Of a DNA stretch of 64,000 nt, positions 8,767 through 17,646 are shown piece by piece. Numbering within the stretch: the first letter of the stretch is position 1; each line of letters opens with the position of its first letter. Both the position numbers and the translations under genes were made by a program. The stretch is from positions 248,001-312,000 of the forward strand of contig NZ_CP123584.1 in assembly GCF_045277565.1 (NCBI RefSeq), given 5' to 3'. Under the pieces are notes generated by a model. It saw only the letters and a program-made list of their open reading frames with translations, was not told the DNA's origin and did not search any database. Origin of the DNA: Aliisedimentitalea scapharcae. GTDB lineage: Bacteria; Pseudomonadota; Alphaproteobacteria; Rhodobacterales; Rhodobacteraceae.

Positions 8767-9216
8767 ATGGCTGACCTGCTCTTTACGCTGTACCCTTGGA
8801 TCAAGGCCCTGCACATCATGGCAGTGCTCAGCTGGATGGCTGGATTGTTCTATCTTCCCAGACTATTTGTGTACCATGTTGAACAGGCAGAGAAGGTCCA
8901 GGATTCCCTCCCGATCTTCAATATGATGGAAGACAAGCTGTTGCGGGTAATCATGCGCCCAGCCATGATTGTGACCTGGATCGCCGGGTTGATCATCGTG
9001 TTTACTCCGGGGATCGTTGATTGGAGCTATGTCTGGCCCTGGACCAAGGGCGCGTCGGTGATCGCCATGACCGGGTTCCATCACTGGCTGGTCACGCGCC
9101 ACAAACTATTGGTCGCGGGCACCAACACGTTGACAGGGCGACATTATCGGATGATGAACGAGGTTCCGACAGTTCTGATGGTGATCATCGTTCTGTCGGT
9201 TATTCTCAAGTTCTGA
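8767..9216 (+). CDS. hemJ: protoporphyrinogen oxidase HemJ
   Basis: A 149-residue membrane protein with four hydrophobic helices. It begins LYPWIKALHIMAVLSWMAGLFYLPRLFVYH, which has the conserved histidine expected of HemJ, and later has FHHWLVTRHKLL and RMMNEVPTVLMV. HemJ oxidises protoporphyrinogen IX to protoporphyrin IX, the penultimate heme step, in organisms lacking HemG or HemY. It borders the origin region and precedes rho, a common alphaproteobacterial order. The ferrochelatase acting next is also in this window at 50479-51540. Confidence 0.93.
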   Translation: MADLLFTLYPWIKALHIMAVLSWMAGLFYLPRLFVYHVEQAEKVQDSLPIFNMMEDKLLRVIMRPAMIVTWIAGLIIVFTPGIVDWSYVWPWTKGASVIAMTGFHHWLVTRHKLLVAGTNTLTGRHYRMMNEVPTVLMVIIVLSVILKF

Positions 9217-9224
9217 CGCATCGT

Positions 9225-9253
9225 TTGACTCACCTCGGTCAAGTGTTTATGTA
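9225..9253 (+). promoter_or_regulatory. possible rho promoter
   Basis: TTGACT at 9225-9230, a 17-base spacer, and TATGTA at 9248-9253, followed by a leader of about 85 bases to the rho ATG. The -35 match is good and the -10 match is weak (3 of 6). rho is often autoregulated through its leader, but I see no decisive structure here. Confidence 0.4.
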
Positions 9254-9344
9254 ACCGCTCAAAGCAGGCCCGTCCGGGTTGTGCGTTTTCCTATCTTATT
9301 GTGACCCCGCACCGGAACACCCGGTGTTCAGAGGCTGTATATCC

Positions 9345-10616
9345 ATGACCGTCGAAACCTTGAATCTCGCTGATCTCAAAATCAAAAGCCCCAAGGACCT
9401 GTTGTCCATGGCTGAAGAGCTGGAGATCGAAAACGCGTCTACCATGCGCAAAGGCGAAATGATGTTTCAAATCCTGCGCGAACGCGCGGATGAGGGATGG
9501 GAAATTTCGGGTGATGGTGTGCTCGAAGTTCTTCAGGACGGTTTTGGATTCCTACGCTCTCCTGAGGCGAACTATTTGCCAGGTCCAGACGACATTTACG
9601 TGTCGCCCGACGTCATCCGTCAGCACTCTCTGCGTACAGGAGACACCGTAGAGGGGGTTATTCAGGCCCCCAATGACCAAGAGCGCTATTTTGCCATTAC
9701 CAAGGTCACATTGATCAATTTTGAAGAGCCGGAAAAAGCCCGTCACAAGGTTGCCTTTGATAACCTGACACCACTTTATCCAGATGAACGGCTCAACATG
9801 GAAACGGCCGATCCGGCGACTAAGGATCGTTCGGCGCGCGTCATTGATCTGGTTGCGCCAATTGGTAAAGGTCAACGGTCTTTGATCGTGGCACCGCCGC
9901 GTACAGGCAAGACAGTGATTTTGCAGAATATCGCGCATTCTATCGAGAAAAATCATCCCGAATGCTATTTGATTGTGCTTCTGATCGACGAACGTCCTGA
10001 AGAAGTCACTGACATGCAGCGGTCCGTAAAAGGTGAAGTTGTATCCTCGACCTTTGACGAACCGGCGACTCGCCACGTGGCCGTATCCGAAATGGTCATT
10101 GAAAAAGCCAAACGCTTGGTCGAACATAAACGAGATGTTGTTATTCTTCTCGATTCCATCACAAGACTTGGTAGGGCGTTCAATACTGTGGTGCCGTCGT
10201 CAGGTAAAGTTCTGACAGGTGGTGTTGATGCAAACGCCCTGCAACGCCCCAAACGCTTCTTTGGTGCCGCCCGGAACATCGAAGAGGGTGGGTCGCTGAC
10301 CATTATCGCAACAGCGCTGATCGATACTGGATCGCGTATGGACGAAGTGATTTTTGAAGAATTCAAGGGCACCGGTAACTCGGAAATCGTTCTGGACCGC
10401 AAGATCGCAGACAAGCGTGTGTTCCCGGCCATAGACATTCTGAAGTCTGGTACACGGAAAGAGGATCTGTTGGTCGACAAGGGCGATTTGGCCAAAACTT
10501 ATGTTTTGCGTCGGATTTTGAATCCGATGGGCACAACAGATGCCATCGAATTCCTGTTGTCCAAGCTGAAGCAGACCAAATCAAATTCTGACTTCTTTGA
10601 CTCGATGAACACCTGA
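9345..10616 (+). CDS. rho: transcription termination factor Rho
   Basis: A 423-residue hexameric RNA helicase that ends transcription. The N-terminal Rho domain (LNLADLKIKSPKDLLSMAEEL) leads to the RNA-binding cold-shock fold with GDGVLEVLQDGFGFLRS. The ATPase core has APPRTGKT (Walker A), LIVLLIDERPEEVTDM and VILLDSITRLGRAFN (Walker B region), with the Q- and R-loop segments after it. The start at 9345 gives the usual MTVETLNLADLK end; the ORF extends 22 codons further without similarity. Length is normal. Confidence 0.97.
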   Translation: MTVETLNLADLKIKSPKDLLSMAEELEIENASTMRKGEMMFQILRERADEGWEISGDGVLEVLQDGFGFLRSPEANYLPGPDDIYVSPDVIRQHSLRTGDTVEGVIQAPNDQERYFAITKVTLINFEEPEKARHKVAFDNLTPLYPDERLNMETADPATKDRSARVIDLVAPIGKGQRSLIVAPPRTGKTVILQNIAHSIEKNHPECYLIVLLIDERPEEVTDMQRSVKGEVVSSTFDEPATRHVAVSEMVIEKAKRLVEHKRDVVILLDSITRLGRAFNTVVPSSGKVLTGGVDANALQRPKRFFGAARNIEEGGSLTIIATALIDTGSRMDEVIFEEFKGTGNSEIVLDRKIADKRVFPAIDILKSGTRKEDLLVDKGDLAKTYVLRRILNPMGTTDAIEFLLSKLKQTKSNSDFFDSMNT

Positions 10617-10647
10617 CCTGATACAACGTTTCTGAAAGGGTCGTTAC

Positions 10648-11931
10648 ATGGACACGATCTTTGCGTTGGCCAGCGCCCAGGGCAAGGCGGGGGTTGCGGT
10701 TATCCGGATCTCCGGCCCGTCCGCACATGTGGTAGCAGGACGAATGGGTGGAGATCTACCCAGCCAGGGTACCACATTGCGGGTTCTACGGGACCCGAAC
10801 GGGTTGCCATTGGACGAAGCGCTGGTTCTGACCTTTTCGGCCCCACGCAGCTTTACCGGGGAAGATGTCGCTGAATTTCAAATTCACGGCAGCATGGCTG
10901 TTATTGCCTCAGTGTTGCGCGAACTTGAAACCCAACCTGACGCACGTATGGCTGAACCTGGGGAATTTACGCGCCGGGCATTGGAGAATGGGAAACTAGA
11001 CCTTACGCAGGTCGAAGGTCTGGCGGATCTGATTGATGCAGAAACCGAAGCGCAACGAAAGCAAGCCCAGCAGGTTCTGGCTGGCGAATTGGGACAGTTG
11101 GCGGAGCGGTGGCGCCGCGACCTGATCCGGGCCGCATCCTTGATCGAGGTCACAATCGATTTTGCGGATGAAGAAGTTCCTGTCGATGTAACTCCCGAGG
11201 TTTCTGCGCTGTTGACCGGAGTTCAGTCAGATTTGGCCCGTGAGGTTGAAGGTGTTACAATTTCGGAACGTATTAGAAGCGGGTTTGAAGTTGCGATCGT
11301 AGGTGCGCCAAATGTCGGAAAATCAACACTGTTGAATGCTTTGGCAGGGCGACAAGCGGCAATTACCTCGGAGTTCGCCGGAACAACGCGTGATGTCATC
11401 GAAGTCCGAATGGATTTGGGTGGCTTGCCGGTAACCTTACTTGACACTGCCGGTTTGCGTGAGACTGACGATCACGTCGAAGGGATTGGCATCGAACGCG
11501 CCCGGGAGCGTGCGGAAGCAGCTGATTTGAGGGTCTTCTTGGTCGATGATGACAGCCTTTTGGACGTCGATTTTGTTCCCGGTGATATCAAACTGCAACC
11601 AAAGGCTGATATCCATCCTGGGCGGCCCGATGCAATTTCGGGAAAAACAGGCGAAGGGATCGATAAATTGGTCGATCATATTTCGGCTGTTTTGGGTCAG
11701 AGATGTGCAACGTCGGGTATCGCCACCAGAACGCGGCATAAAGAAGCAATGACTTCGGCCTTGAACAGGCTCATCTCTGCTCAACGAGTTTTGGCTGATG
11801 GGCCCGATTTCTATGATATTGCTGCAGAGGACCTGAGATCTGCGATTCGATCTTTGGAACTCTTGGTTGGGCGTGTTGGTGTTGAAAACCTTCTGGACGA
11901 AATATTTTCGAGTTTTTGTCTAGGTAAGTAA
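10648..11931 (+). CDS. mnmE: tRNA modification GTPase MnmE
   Basis: A 427-residue protein that works with MnmG to make 5-carboxymethylaminomethyl uridine at tRNA wobble position 34. The N-terminal tetrahydrofolate-binding domain starts MDTIFALASAQGKAGVAVIRISG; the helical domain follows; the G domain has GAPNVGKST (G1) and LLDTAGLRE (G3); the C-terminus is the required FCxGK form, FCLGK. The usual NKxD guanine-specificity motif is not intact: the best alignment is PKAD near residue 320, and the protein is a little shorter than E. coli MnmE. It lies three bases upstream of mnmG. Confidence 0.94.
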   Translation: MDTIFALASAQGKAGVAVIRISGPSAHVVAGRMGGDLPSQGTTLRVLRDPNGLPLDEALVLTFSAPRSFTGEDVAEFQIHGSMAVIASVLRELETQPDARMAEPGEFTRRALENGKLDLTQVEGLADLIDAETEAQRKQAQQVLAGELGQLAERWRRDLIRAASLIEVTIDFADEEVPVDVTPEVSALLTGVQSDLAREVEGVTISERIRSGFEVAIVGAPNVGKSTLLNALAGRQAAITSEFAGTTRDVIEVRMDLGGLPVTLLDTAGLRETDDHVEGIGIERARERAEAADLRVFLVDDDSLLDVDFVPGDIKLQPKADIHPGRPDAISGKTGEGIDKLVDHISAVLGQRCATSGIATRTRHKEAMTSALNRLISAQRVLADGPDFYDIAAEDLRSAIRSLELLVGRVGVENLLDEIFSSFCLGK

Positions 11932-11934
11932 GGA

Positions 11935-13812
11935 GTGTTTCACGTGAAACATTCAAATTATGATGTGATTGTTATTGGTGGTGGGCATGCGGGGACCGAA
12001 GCTGCCCACGCATCCGCACGGGTGGGTGTACGAACAGCCTTGGTCACATTGACCCGACAAGGAATCGGTGTAATGTCCTGTAATCCTGCCATTGGCGGAC
12101 TAGGCAAAGGACATCTGGTTCGAGAAATTGATGCGTTGGATGGAGTTATGGCCCGGGTCGCCGACAGGGCAGGGATCCAGTTTCGTCTATTGAACCGTCG
12201 CAAGGGACCCGCGGTACAAGGTCCCAGAACCCAGGCGGATCGAAATATTTATCAAAAGACAATGTTGGCGGAAACAGTTGCACAGCCAAATTTAGACATT
12301 GTCATCGGTGAAGTAACTGACTTCCTTATGGATGGAGCCCGTGTCGTTGGGGTTCAGTTGGCTGATGACAGCGAAATTTCTGCCAAAAAGGTAATTCTGA
12401 CATCCGGGACATTTCTTCGCGGTATAATCCACATCGGTGATGTCTCGCGACCAGGCGGACGAATGGGTGACAAGCCGTCTGTCAAATTGGCGGAACGTCT
12501 GGATAGTTTTGAGTTACCCATGGGCCGGCTGAAGACAGGTACACCGCCCAGGTTGGATGGGCGAACGATTGATTGGTCGGGGTTGGATATGCAACCCGGG
12601 GATGACGACCCGACATTTTTTTCGTTTCTTACCCGACAGGTACACGCCCGCCAAATATCATGTGGGATTACGCATACAAATGCGCATACGCATGAAATTA
12701 TTGAAAAAAATCTGTCCAGGTCGGCAATGTACGGCGGGCACATAGATGGCGTGGGACCCAGATATTGCCCATCCATTGAAGACAAGATCGTTAGATTTTC
12801 TGAAAAGTCCTCGCACCAAGTATTTCTGGAGCCGGAAGGAATTGATGATCACACGGTCTATCCGAATGGAATTTCGACATCTTTGCCAGAAGATATTCAG
12901 ATGGAATACGTCCGGTCTATCAAAGGCTTGGAGAACACCGTCATTCTGCAACCTGGGTATGCGATCGAATATGACTATATTGATCCTAGAACGCTGACAC
13001 TGGAGTTGGCGCTCAAGGATGTTCCGAATTTATATCTCGCTGGACAGGTCAACGGGACAACGGGATATGAAGAAGCTGCAGCTCAGGGAATGGTTGCAGG
13101 ATTGAATGCGGCGCTCGCGTGTTTGGAACAGGACCCAGTTCAGTTTAGTAGATCAAATAGTTACATTGGTGTGATGATTGATGATCTGACAACAAACGGA
13201 GTGGCCGAACCCTATCGCATGTTTACATCTCGGGCTGAATTCAGATTGTCGCTGCGGGCTGATAATGCTGATCAAAGGCTGACGCCACTGGCGGAGAGAA
13301 TGGGCTGTGTTAGCCCAGAGCGTTTGAAAATTTTCCATCTGAAGATGGATAAGATCGAGAAAGCCAAGACTGTGCTCGAAACTGACCGCTTTACACCAAA
13401 GCAAATTTCAGGTGCCGGAATTCGGGTCAATCAAGACGGTAATCGAAGAACAGGTATGGAGATCCTTGCTTTTCCTGACGTGGTTTTTGAGGATATTTTG
13501 CACCTGCTGCCCGAGTTGGGGCCGGTCGACGCAGAAACACGCCGGCAAGTAGAGCGGGACGCTCTGTATGCAAACTATATCTCCCGGCAAATGCGGGAAA
13601 TCGAAGCCTTGAAAAAAGACGAGAATGTGAAGATTCCAATTGATTTTGAATTCTCATCAATCAGCGGATTGTCAAACGAGCTTAAATTCAAACTCGCGCA
13701 GGCACGACCGTCAAGCCTCTCCCAGGCTGCGCGTATTGATGGCATGACGCCAGCGGCTTTGGCGCTAGTACTTGCCGTAATCAAGAGATCGGGTGAGAGG
13801 TCTACCGCGTGA
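11935..13812 (+). CDS. mnmG: tRNA uridine 5-carboxymethylaminomethyl modification enzyme MnmG
   Basis: A 625-residue FAD enzyme, the MnmE partner in wobble-uridine modification. The FAD motif VIVIGGGHAGTEAAHAS lies at residues 9-25; further landmarks are MSCNPAIGGLGKGHLVREIDAL, LKTGTPPRLDG, the LYLAGQVNGTTGYEEAAAQG block and the C-terminal helical domain ending in ALALVLAVIKRSG. The GTG at 11935 follows AGGAG and lies inside a parS palindrome, so the first residues (MFHVKH) are dictated by that site; a GTG at 11944 (MKHSNYD) is an alternative. The gene looks more A/T-rich than its neighbours. Confidence 0.96.
   Translation: MFHVKHSNYDVIVIGGGHAGTEAAHASARVGVRTALVTLTRQGIGVMSCNPAIGGLGKGHLVREIDALDGVMARVADRAGIQFRLLNRRKGPAVQGPRTQADRNIYQKTMLAETVAQPNLDIVIGEVTDFLMDGARVVGVQLADDSEISAKKVILTSGTFLRGIIHIGDVSRPGGRMGDKPSVKLAERLDSFELPMGRLKTGTPPRLDGRTIDWSGLDMQPGDDDPTFFSFLTRQVHARQISCGITHTNAHTHEIIEKNLSRSAMYGGHIDGVGPRYCPSIEDKIVRFSEKSSHQVFLEPEGIDDHTVYPNGISTSLPEDIQMEYVRSIKGLENTVILQPGYAIEYDYIDPRTLTLELALKDVPNLYLAGQVNGTTGYEEAAAQGMVAGLNAALACLEQDPVQFSRSNSYIGVMIDDLTTNGVAEPYRMFTSRAEFRLSLRADNADQRLTPLAERMGCVSPERLKIFHLKMDKIEKAKTVLETDRFTPKQISGAGIRVNQDGNRRTGMEILAFPDVVFEDILHLLPELGPVDAETRRQVERDALYANYISRQMREIEALKKDENVKIPIDFEFSSISGLSNELKFKLAQARPSSLSQAARIDGMTPAALALVLAVIKRSGERSTA
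11936..11951. promoter_or_regulatory. parS: parS site 1 (ParB binding site)
   Basis: The perfect 16-base palindrome TGTTTCACGTGAAACA, the chromosomal parS consensus, overlaps the GTG start and first five codons of mnmG. ParB encoded about 3.3 kb downstream is expected to load here and spread; this is established for the family and inferred for this strain. Confidence 0.93.
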
Positions 13813-14426
13813 CGCAAGAACAAGCTATGTATGACCTAGATGTTTCACGTGAAACAATCGAAAAACTGAAGCAGTTCGAGGCTTTGGTTAGAAAATGGAA
13901 CCCAAAGATAAACTTGGTTTCAAAAAGTAGCTTGGACAACCTGTGGTCACGGCACATTGTTGATTCCACTCAGGTTATCCGAACGTTGAACCCAAAGGGG
14001 AAATGGGTTGATTTGGGAAGTGGCGGGGGGTTTCCGGGGCTGATTGCGGCCATTTTTGCGTCTACAGAATTTCCAGATCTAACTGTTACCTTGATTGAAA
14101 GCGATCAACGAAAGGCCGCATTTCTTCGGAATGCGGCCAGAGAATGCCAAGCAACTTGTACAGTGCTCAGCAAACGCATTGAACAGGTTGAACCCCAATG
14201 TGCCGACATTTTGTCAGCTCGCGCTTTGGCCGATCTTGCGAAGCTCCTGGAGTTTTCGGAAAAACATCTAAAACCAGACGGTACCGCCTTGTTTCCAAAA
14301 GGTATCACATGGGAAAAAGAGGTGGAAGACGCACGTCTGAAATGGTCCTTTGACATAGAAGTGATTAAAAGCATTACAGAACCCAACGCTTCAATATTGA
14401 AGATCAAAGGAGTGACGCGTGTCTGA
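13809..14426 (+). CDS. rsmG: 16S rRNA (guanine-527-N7)-methyltransferase RsmG
   Basis: A 205-residue SAM-dependent methyltransferase acting on G527 of 16S rRNA. Motifs are KWNPKINLVSKSSLDNLWSRHIVDS and the SAM-binding WVDLGSGGGFPGLIAAI, followed by LIESDQRKAAFLRNAARE and ADILSARALADLAKLLEF. The GTG start at 13809 overlaps the mnmG stop by four bases. The second parS palindrome is in codons 11-16 and encodes VSRET. The gene overlaps parA by eight bases. Confidence 0.95.
   Translation: MTQEQAMYDLDVSRETIEKLKQFEALVRKWNPKINLVSKSSLDNLWSRHIVDSTQVIRTLNPKGKWVDLGSGGGFPGLIAAIFASTEFPDLTVTLIESDQRKAAFLRNAARECQATCTVLSKRIEQVEPQCADILSARALADLAKLLEFSEKHLKPDGTALFPKGITWEKEVEDARLKWSFDIEVIKSITEPNASILKIKGVTRV
13841..13856. 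promoter_or_regulatory. parS: parS site 2 (ParB binding site)
   Basis: A second perfect copy of TGTTTCACGTGAAACA, inside the 5' end of rsmG and about 1.9 kb from the first site. Multiple parS sites beside parAB near the origin are usual for alphaproteobacteria. Confidence 0.93.
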
Positions 14427-15228
14427 TCTTTCGCGCCCTGAAGGGCCTCGCATTATGGCCGTTGCAAACCAAAAAGGGGGCGTTGGCAAAACCACAACAG
14501 CAATCAATCTTGCTGCGGCTCTGGTAGAGCAGGGTATGCGCGTTCTGGTGGTTGACCTTGACCCCCAAGGTAATGCCTCGACCGGTTTGGGGGTCGAAGC
14601 GGTTGACCGTGAGCTGACAACCTATGATCTTTTGATGGATGACGCACCTTTGGACGACGTAATCCAAAAATCCAGCTTTGACGGGTTGTACATCATTCCA
14701 GCGACCGTGGACCTGAGTTCTGCCGACATCGAACTGATGTCGAACGAAAAACGTAGCTTTTTGCTGCATGATGCATTGCGCCAAACCGCCATGGACAAAT
14801 TTGGTTGGGACTATGTTCTGATTGACTGTCCGCCGTCACTGAACCTTTTGACAGTAAATGCAATGGTTGCGGCCCATTCTGTATTGGTGCCGCTTCAAAG
14901 TGAGTTTTTTGCACTCGAAGGTCTGTCACAGCTGATGTTGACCATACGCGAGGTCCGGCAAACAGCGAATGCGGGACTTAGGATCGAAGGGGTGATCATG
15001 ACAATGTTCGATCGCCGGAATAATCTATCCCAACATGTTGAGAAAGATGCGCGGGACAACCTAGGAGATCTGGTATTCAAAACCGTTATCCCCCGGAATG
15101 TGCGTGTAAGCGAGGCACCATCCTATGCGGTTCCTGTTCTGAGCTATGATACAAATTCCCAAGGTGCGACGGCGTATCGTGCTTTGGCAAAAGAATTGCT
15201 GTCCAACCATAATAAGCTGGCAGCCTGA
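14419..15228 (+). CDS. parA: chromosome partitioning ATPase ParA
   Basis: A 269-residue ATPase that binds DNA nonspecifically when ATP-bound and moves ParB-parS complexes apart. The deviant Walker A AVANQKGGVGKTTTAINLA is at residues 14-32; LVVDLDPQGNASTGLG is the A' motif; YVLIDCPPSLNLLTVNAM is Walker B; VPLQSEFFALEGLSQLM and the RVSEAPSYAVPV tail are typical of Soj/ParA. It starts with GTG at 14419, overlapping rsmG by eight bases, and precedes parB by 17 bases. Confidence 0.96.
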   Translation: MSDLSRPEGPRIMAVANQKGGVGKTTTAINLAAALVEQGMRVLVVDLDPQGNASTGLGVEAVDRELTTYDLLMDDAPLDDVIQKSSFDGLYIIPATVDLSSADIELMSNEKRSFLLHDALRQTAMDKFGWDYVLIDCPPSLNLLTVNAMVAAHSVLVPLQSEFFALEGLSQLMLTIREVRQTANAGLRIEGVIMTMFDRRNNLSQHVEKDARDNLGDLVFKTVIPRNVRVSEAPSYAVPVLSYDTNSQGATAYRALAKELLSNHNKLAA

Positions 15229-15245
15229 AAACTGGGAGATCGAGC

Positions 15246-16145
15246 ATGGCAGATCATACAAAGGGTAAACCAAGGGGGTTGGGCCGCGGGCTGTCTGCTC
15301 TGATGGCAGATGTGAACCCGGTGACCGAGGAAAACAACGTACCATCCAACCGACAGCCGGACATGATGGTTCCGATCGAAAAGGTAATTGCCAATCCGGA
15401 CCAACCGAGACGTCGGTTTGATCAGCAAGATCTGGATGACCTGACGGCGTCAGTAAAAGAAAAAGGGGTTATTCAACCTCTAATCGTGCGCCCCGTCGAA
15501 GGTGGGATGTATGAAATTGTTGCGGGTGAACGCCGATGGCGGGCGTCCCAGGCTGCGCAGCTGCATGAAGTCCCGGTGTTGGTTCGTGACTATAGCGATC
15601 TCGAAGTCCTGGAAGTGGCCATTATTGAAAACATTCAGCGCGCGGACTTGAATGCGGTCGAAGAGGCTGCAGGGTACAAACAGCTGATGGAAAAATTCGG
15701 ACATACCCAGGAGCGACTTGCGGAGGCTTTGGGAAAAAGCCGCAGCCACATCGCAAATTTGATGCGTTTGTTGCAACTGCCAGAAGACGTTCAGGAAATG
15801 GTACAGCGCCGGGATTTGTCAGCTGGCCATGCACGGGCGTTGATAACGTCGGAAAATCCGACAGTCCTGGCGAAAAAGGTTGTGAAAAATGGAATGTCCG
15901 TTCGGGCGACCGAGGCGATGGTGCGTAAGGAAGCTGGCGGTGACAGGCCAAAGTCATCCAAGCCGGCACAGCGACCTGCTTCGGAAAAAGACGCCGATAC
16001 CAAAGCTTTGGAGGCGGATTTGTCATCTTGGTTAAAGATGCAGGTATCCATAGACCACAAGACTGGAACAGAAGCGGGCACTGTTACGATCTCATACGAG
16101 ACATTGGACCAACTGGATGAACTTTGTGGAATTCTCAGCCGTTAG
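15246..16145 (+). CDS. parB: chromosome partitioning protein ParB
   Basis: A 299-residue ParB/Spo0J protein. The start GLGRGLSALM is the ParA-stimulating tail; the nuclease-like CTP-binding domain has IVANPDQPRRRF-type residues, GVIQPLIVRPV, GERRWRAS and ENIQRADLN; a helix-turn-helix (RLAEALGKSRSHIANLMRLL) binds parS; the C-terminal dimer domain ends LDELCGILSR. It works with ParA (14419-15228) and the two parS sites. AGATCGAGC precedes the ATG. The last 11 bases overlap the convergent DUF454 gene. Confidence 0.96.
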   Translation: MADHTKGKPRGLGRGLSALMADVNPVTEENNVPSNRQPDMMVPIEKVIANPDQPRRRFDQQDLDDLTASVKEKGVIQPLIVRPVEGGMYEIVAGERRWRASQAAQLHEVPVLVRDYSDLEVLEVAIIENIQRADLNAVEEAAGYKQLMEKFGHTQERLAEALGKSRSHIANLMRLLQLPEDVQEMVQRRDLSAGHARALITSENPTVLAKKVVKNGMSVRATEAMVRKEAGGDRPKSSKPAQRPASEKDADTKALEADLSSWLKMQVSIDHKTGTEAGTVTISYETLDQLDELCGILSR

Positions 16146-16488
16146 GGCGAGACCATATGAAGACCAGAACACATCCTAGAACAACTGCTTGGATTACGAC
16201 AACATAGGTCGGTACACCGAGTATGAGGGACAATGCAAAGACGGCGGCGATCGATACGGTCGCCGCCTTTTTTGCACCGGGTCGGATGGATCCTGAACTG
16301 CGCCAGTCTTCGATCAGAGGGCCAAAAATATTGTGCTCAAGGATCCAGTTGTGCAAGCGGTCTGATGAATTGGCAAAAAGGAATGCAGCCAAAAGCAGGA
16401 AGGGAACAGTCGGTAGAAGGGGGAGGACAATTCCAATAACGGCCAGAGCGACACACAATAGACCCAAACCGGCGTATACAAAACGCAT
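16135..16488 (-). CDS. YbaN/DUF454 family membrane protein
   Basis: A 117-residue protein with three or four hydrophobic helices. The N-terminal YAGLGLLCVALAVIGIVLPLLPTVPFLLLAAFLFA and the following SSDRLHNWILEHNIFGPLIEDW are characteristic of the DUF454 (YbaN) inner-membrane family, whose function is unknown. It lies just after hemW on the minus strand with a three-base gap, so it is probably the last gene of the rph-rdgB-hemW unit, and it overlaps parB tail-to-tail by 11 bases. Confidence 0.85.
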   Translation of the reverse strand: MRFVYAGLGLLCVALAVIGIVLPLLPTVPFLLLAAFLFANSSDRLHNWILEHNIFGPLIEDWRSSGSIRPGAKKAATVSIAAVFALSLILGVPTYVVVIQAVVLGCVLVFIWSRPNG

Positions 16489-16491
16489 GTG

Positions 16492-17646
16492 TTAATCCGA
16501 TAACAATTCGCGGATGACCGCATTCAACAACGAGCGACCCTGTAGCGTCGCCTTGAGGCAAGACCCCGATCGTTCGATCATGCCCAAGTCTTCGAGATAT
16601 GTCAGATTTTCCTCAGGTAAAGGGGAGCCAGACAATCTCTGATATCTTTCCACATCCAAACCTTCGGTCAATCGAATGCCCATCATCAAGAACTCTTGCG
16701 CTGCGTCACGGGACGTTAGCATGTTGTGAGGCAATTCTCCTGACCCGGCGGATACGTCTGACAGCCATCTTCCCGGCGAAAGATGGGTTTCAGTGGCAAA
16801 CTTTTGTCCCTTCAGCGTGAGACGCCCATGGGCTCCAGGGCCAATTCCCACGTAGTCACCATAGCGCCAATAGATCAGATTATGACGGGATTGCGCCCCT
16901 GGAACAGCATGGTTGGATACCTCATAAGCAGGCATACCGCGGTCGGCGCAAATTTGTTGCGTGACCTGGTACATGTCTGCTGCTGTGTCATCAGTTGGCA
17001 GATCACGTAGTTTACCCCGGGCATAGCGATCCCCGAACGCCGTGCCTTCTTCAATCGTCAACTGGTAGAGGGACAAGTGGTCTATTGCCATGTCCAGAGC
17101 CTGAGTCAGCTCTGTTTCCCACTCTGAGGTGGTTTGATCCTGTCGGGCATAGATCAAGTCAAAGCTGACTCGATCAAAGCATGATCGGGCTACGTCGAAT
17201 GCGGCTTTGGCTTCGTCCACCGAATGTATACGTCCAAGGCGTCGCAAGTCCCGGTCATTCAGCGCCTGGATCCCCATGGAGATTCGATTGACACCGGCAT
17301 CCCTGTACCACGAAAACCGCTCTGCTTCGACGGAACCGGGATTGGCTTCGAGTGTGATTTCGATGTCATTGGCAAATGGCCAGATATCGCGGGCAGTTTC
17401 GATTACTGCGGCAACGGTATCGGGATGCATCAGGCTGGGAGTGCCACCCCCAAAGAATATGGCGTTCAGAACACGGCCGGGGAGCAGATTTCGGTATCTC
17501 TCCAACTCGTGAATATAGGCTCTAACCCAGGCTTTTTGGTCTATTTTGGACGACACATGGCTGTTGAAATCACAATAGGGGCATTTGGCTTGGCAGAATG
17601 GCCAGTGGATATACAGGCCAAATCCGCCGTTGCGCCAATCATCCAC
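16492..17646 (-). CDS. hemW: radical SAM heme chaperone HemW
   Basis: A 384-residue radical SAM protein. The cluster-binding motif CQAKCPYCDF (C-x3-C-x2-C) lies near residue 20, followed by FFGGGTPSLM, ITLEANPGSVE and RISMGIQALND, all typical of HemW. HemW resembles oxygen-independent coproporphyrinogen oxidase but acts as a heme carrier or chaperone. I prefer the GTG at 17646 (MDDWRNGGFGLYIHWPF), which gives the normal length and overlaps rdgB by eight bases; the longer ORF to 17727 overlaps rdgB much more. It follows rph and rdgB. Confidence 0.9.
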   Translation of the reverse strand: MDDWRNGGFGLYIHWPFCQAKCPYCDFNSHVSSKIDQKAWVRAYIHELERYRNLLPGRVLNAIFFGGGTPSLMHPDTVAAVIETARDIWPFANDIEITLEANPGSVEAERFSWYRDAGVNRISMGIQALNDRDLRRLGRIHSVDEAKAAFDVARSCFDRVSFDLIYARQDQTTSEWETELTQALDMAIDHLSLYQLTIEEGTAFGDRYARGKLRDLPTDDTAADMYQVTQQICADRGMPAYEVSNHAVPGAQSRHNLIYWRYGDYVGIGPGAHGRLTLKGQKFATETHLSPGRWLSDVSAGSGELPHNMLTSRDAAQEFLMMGIRLTEGLDVERYQRLSGSPLPEENLTYLEDLGMIERSGSCLKATLQGRSLLNAVIRELLSD

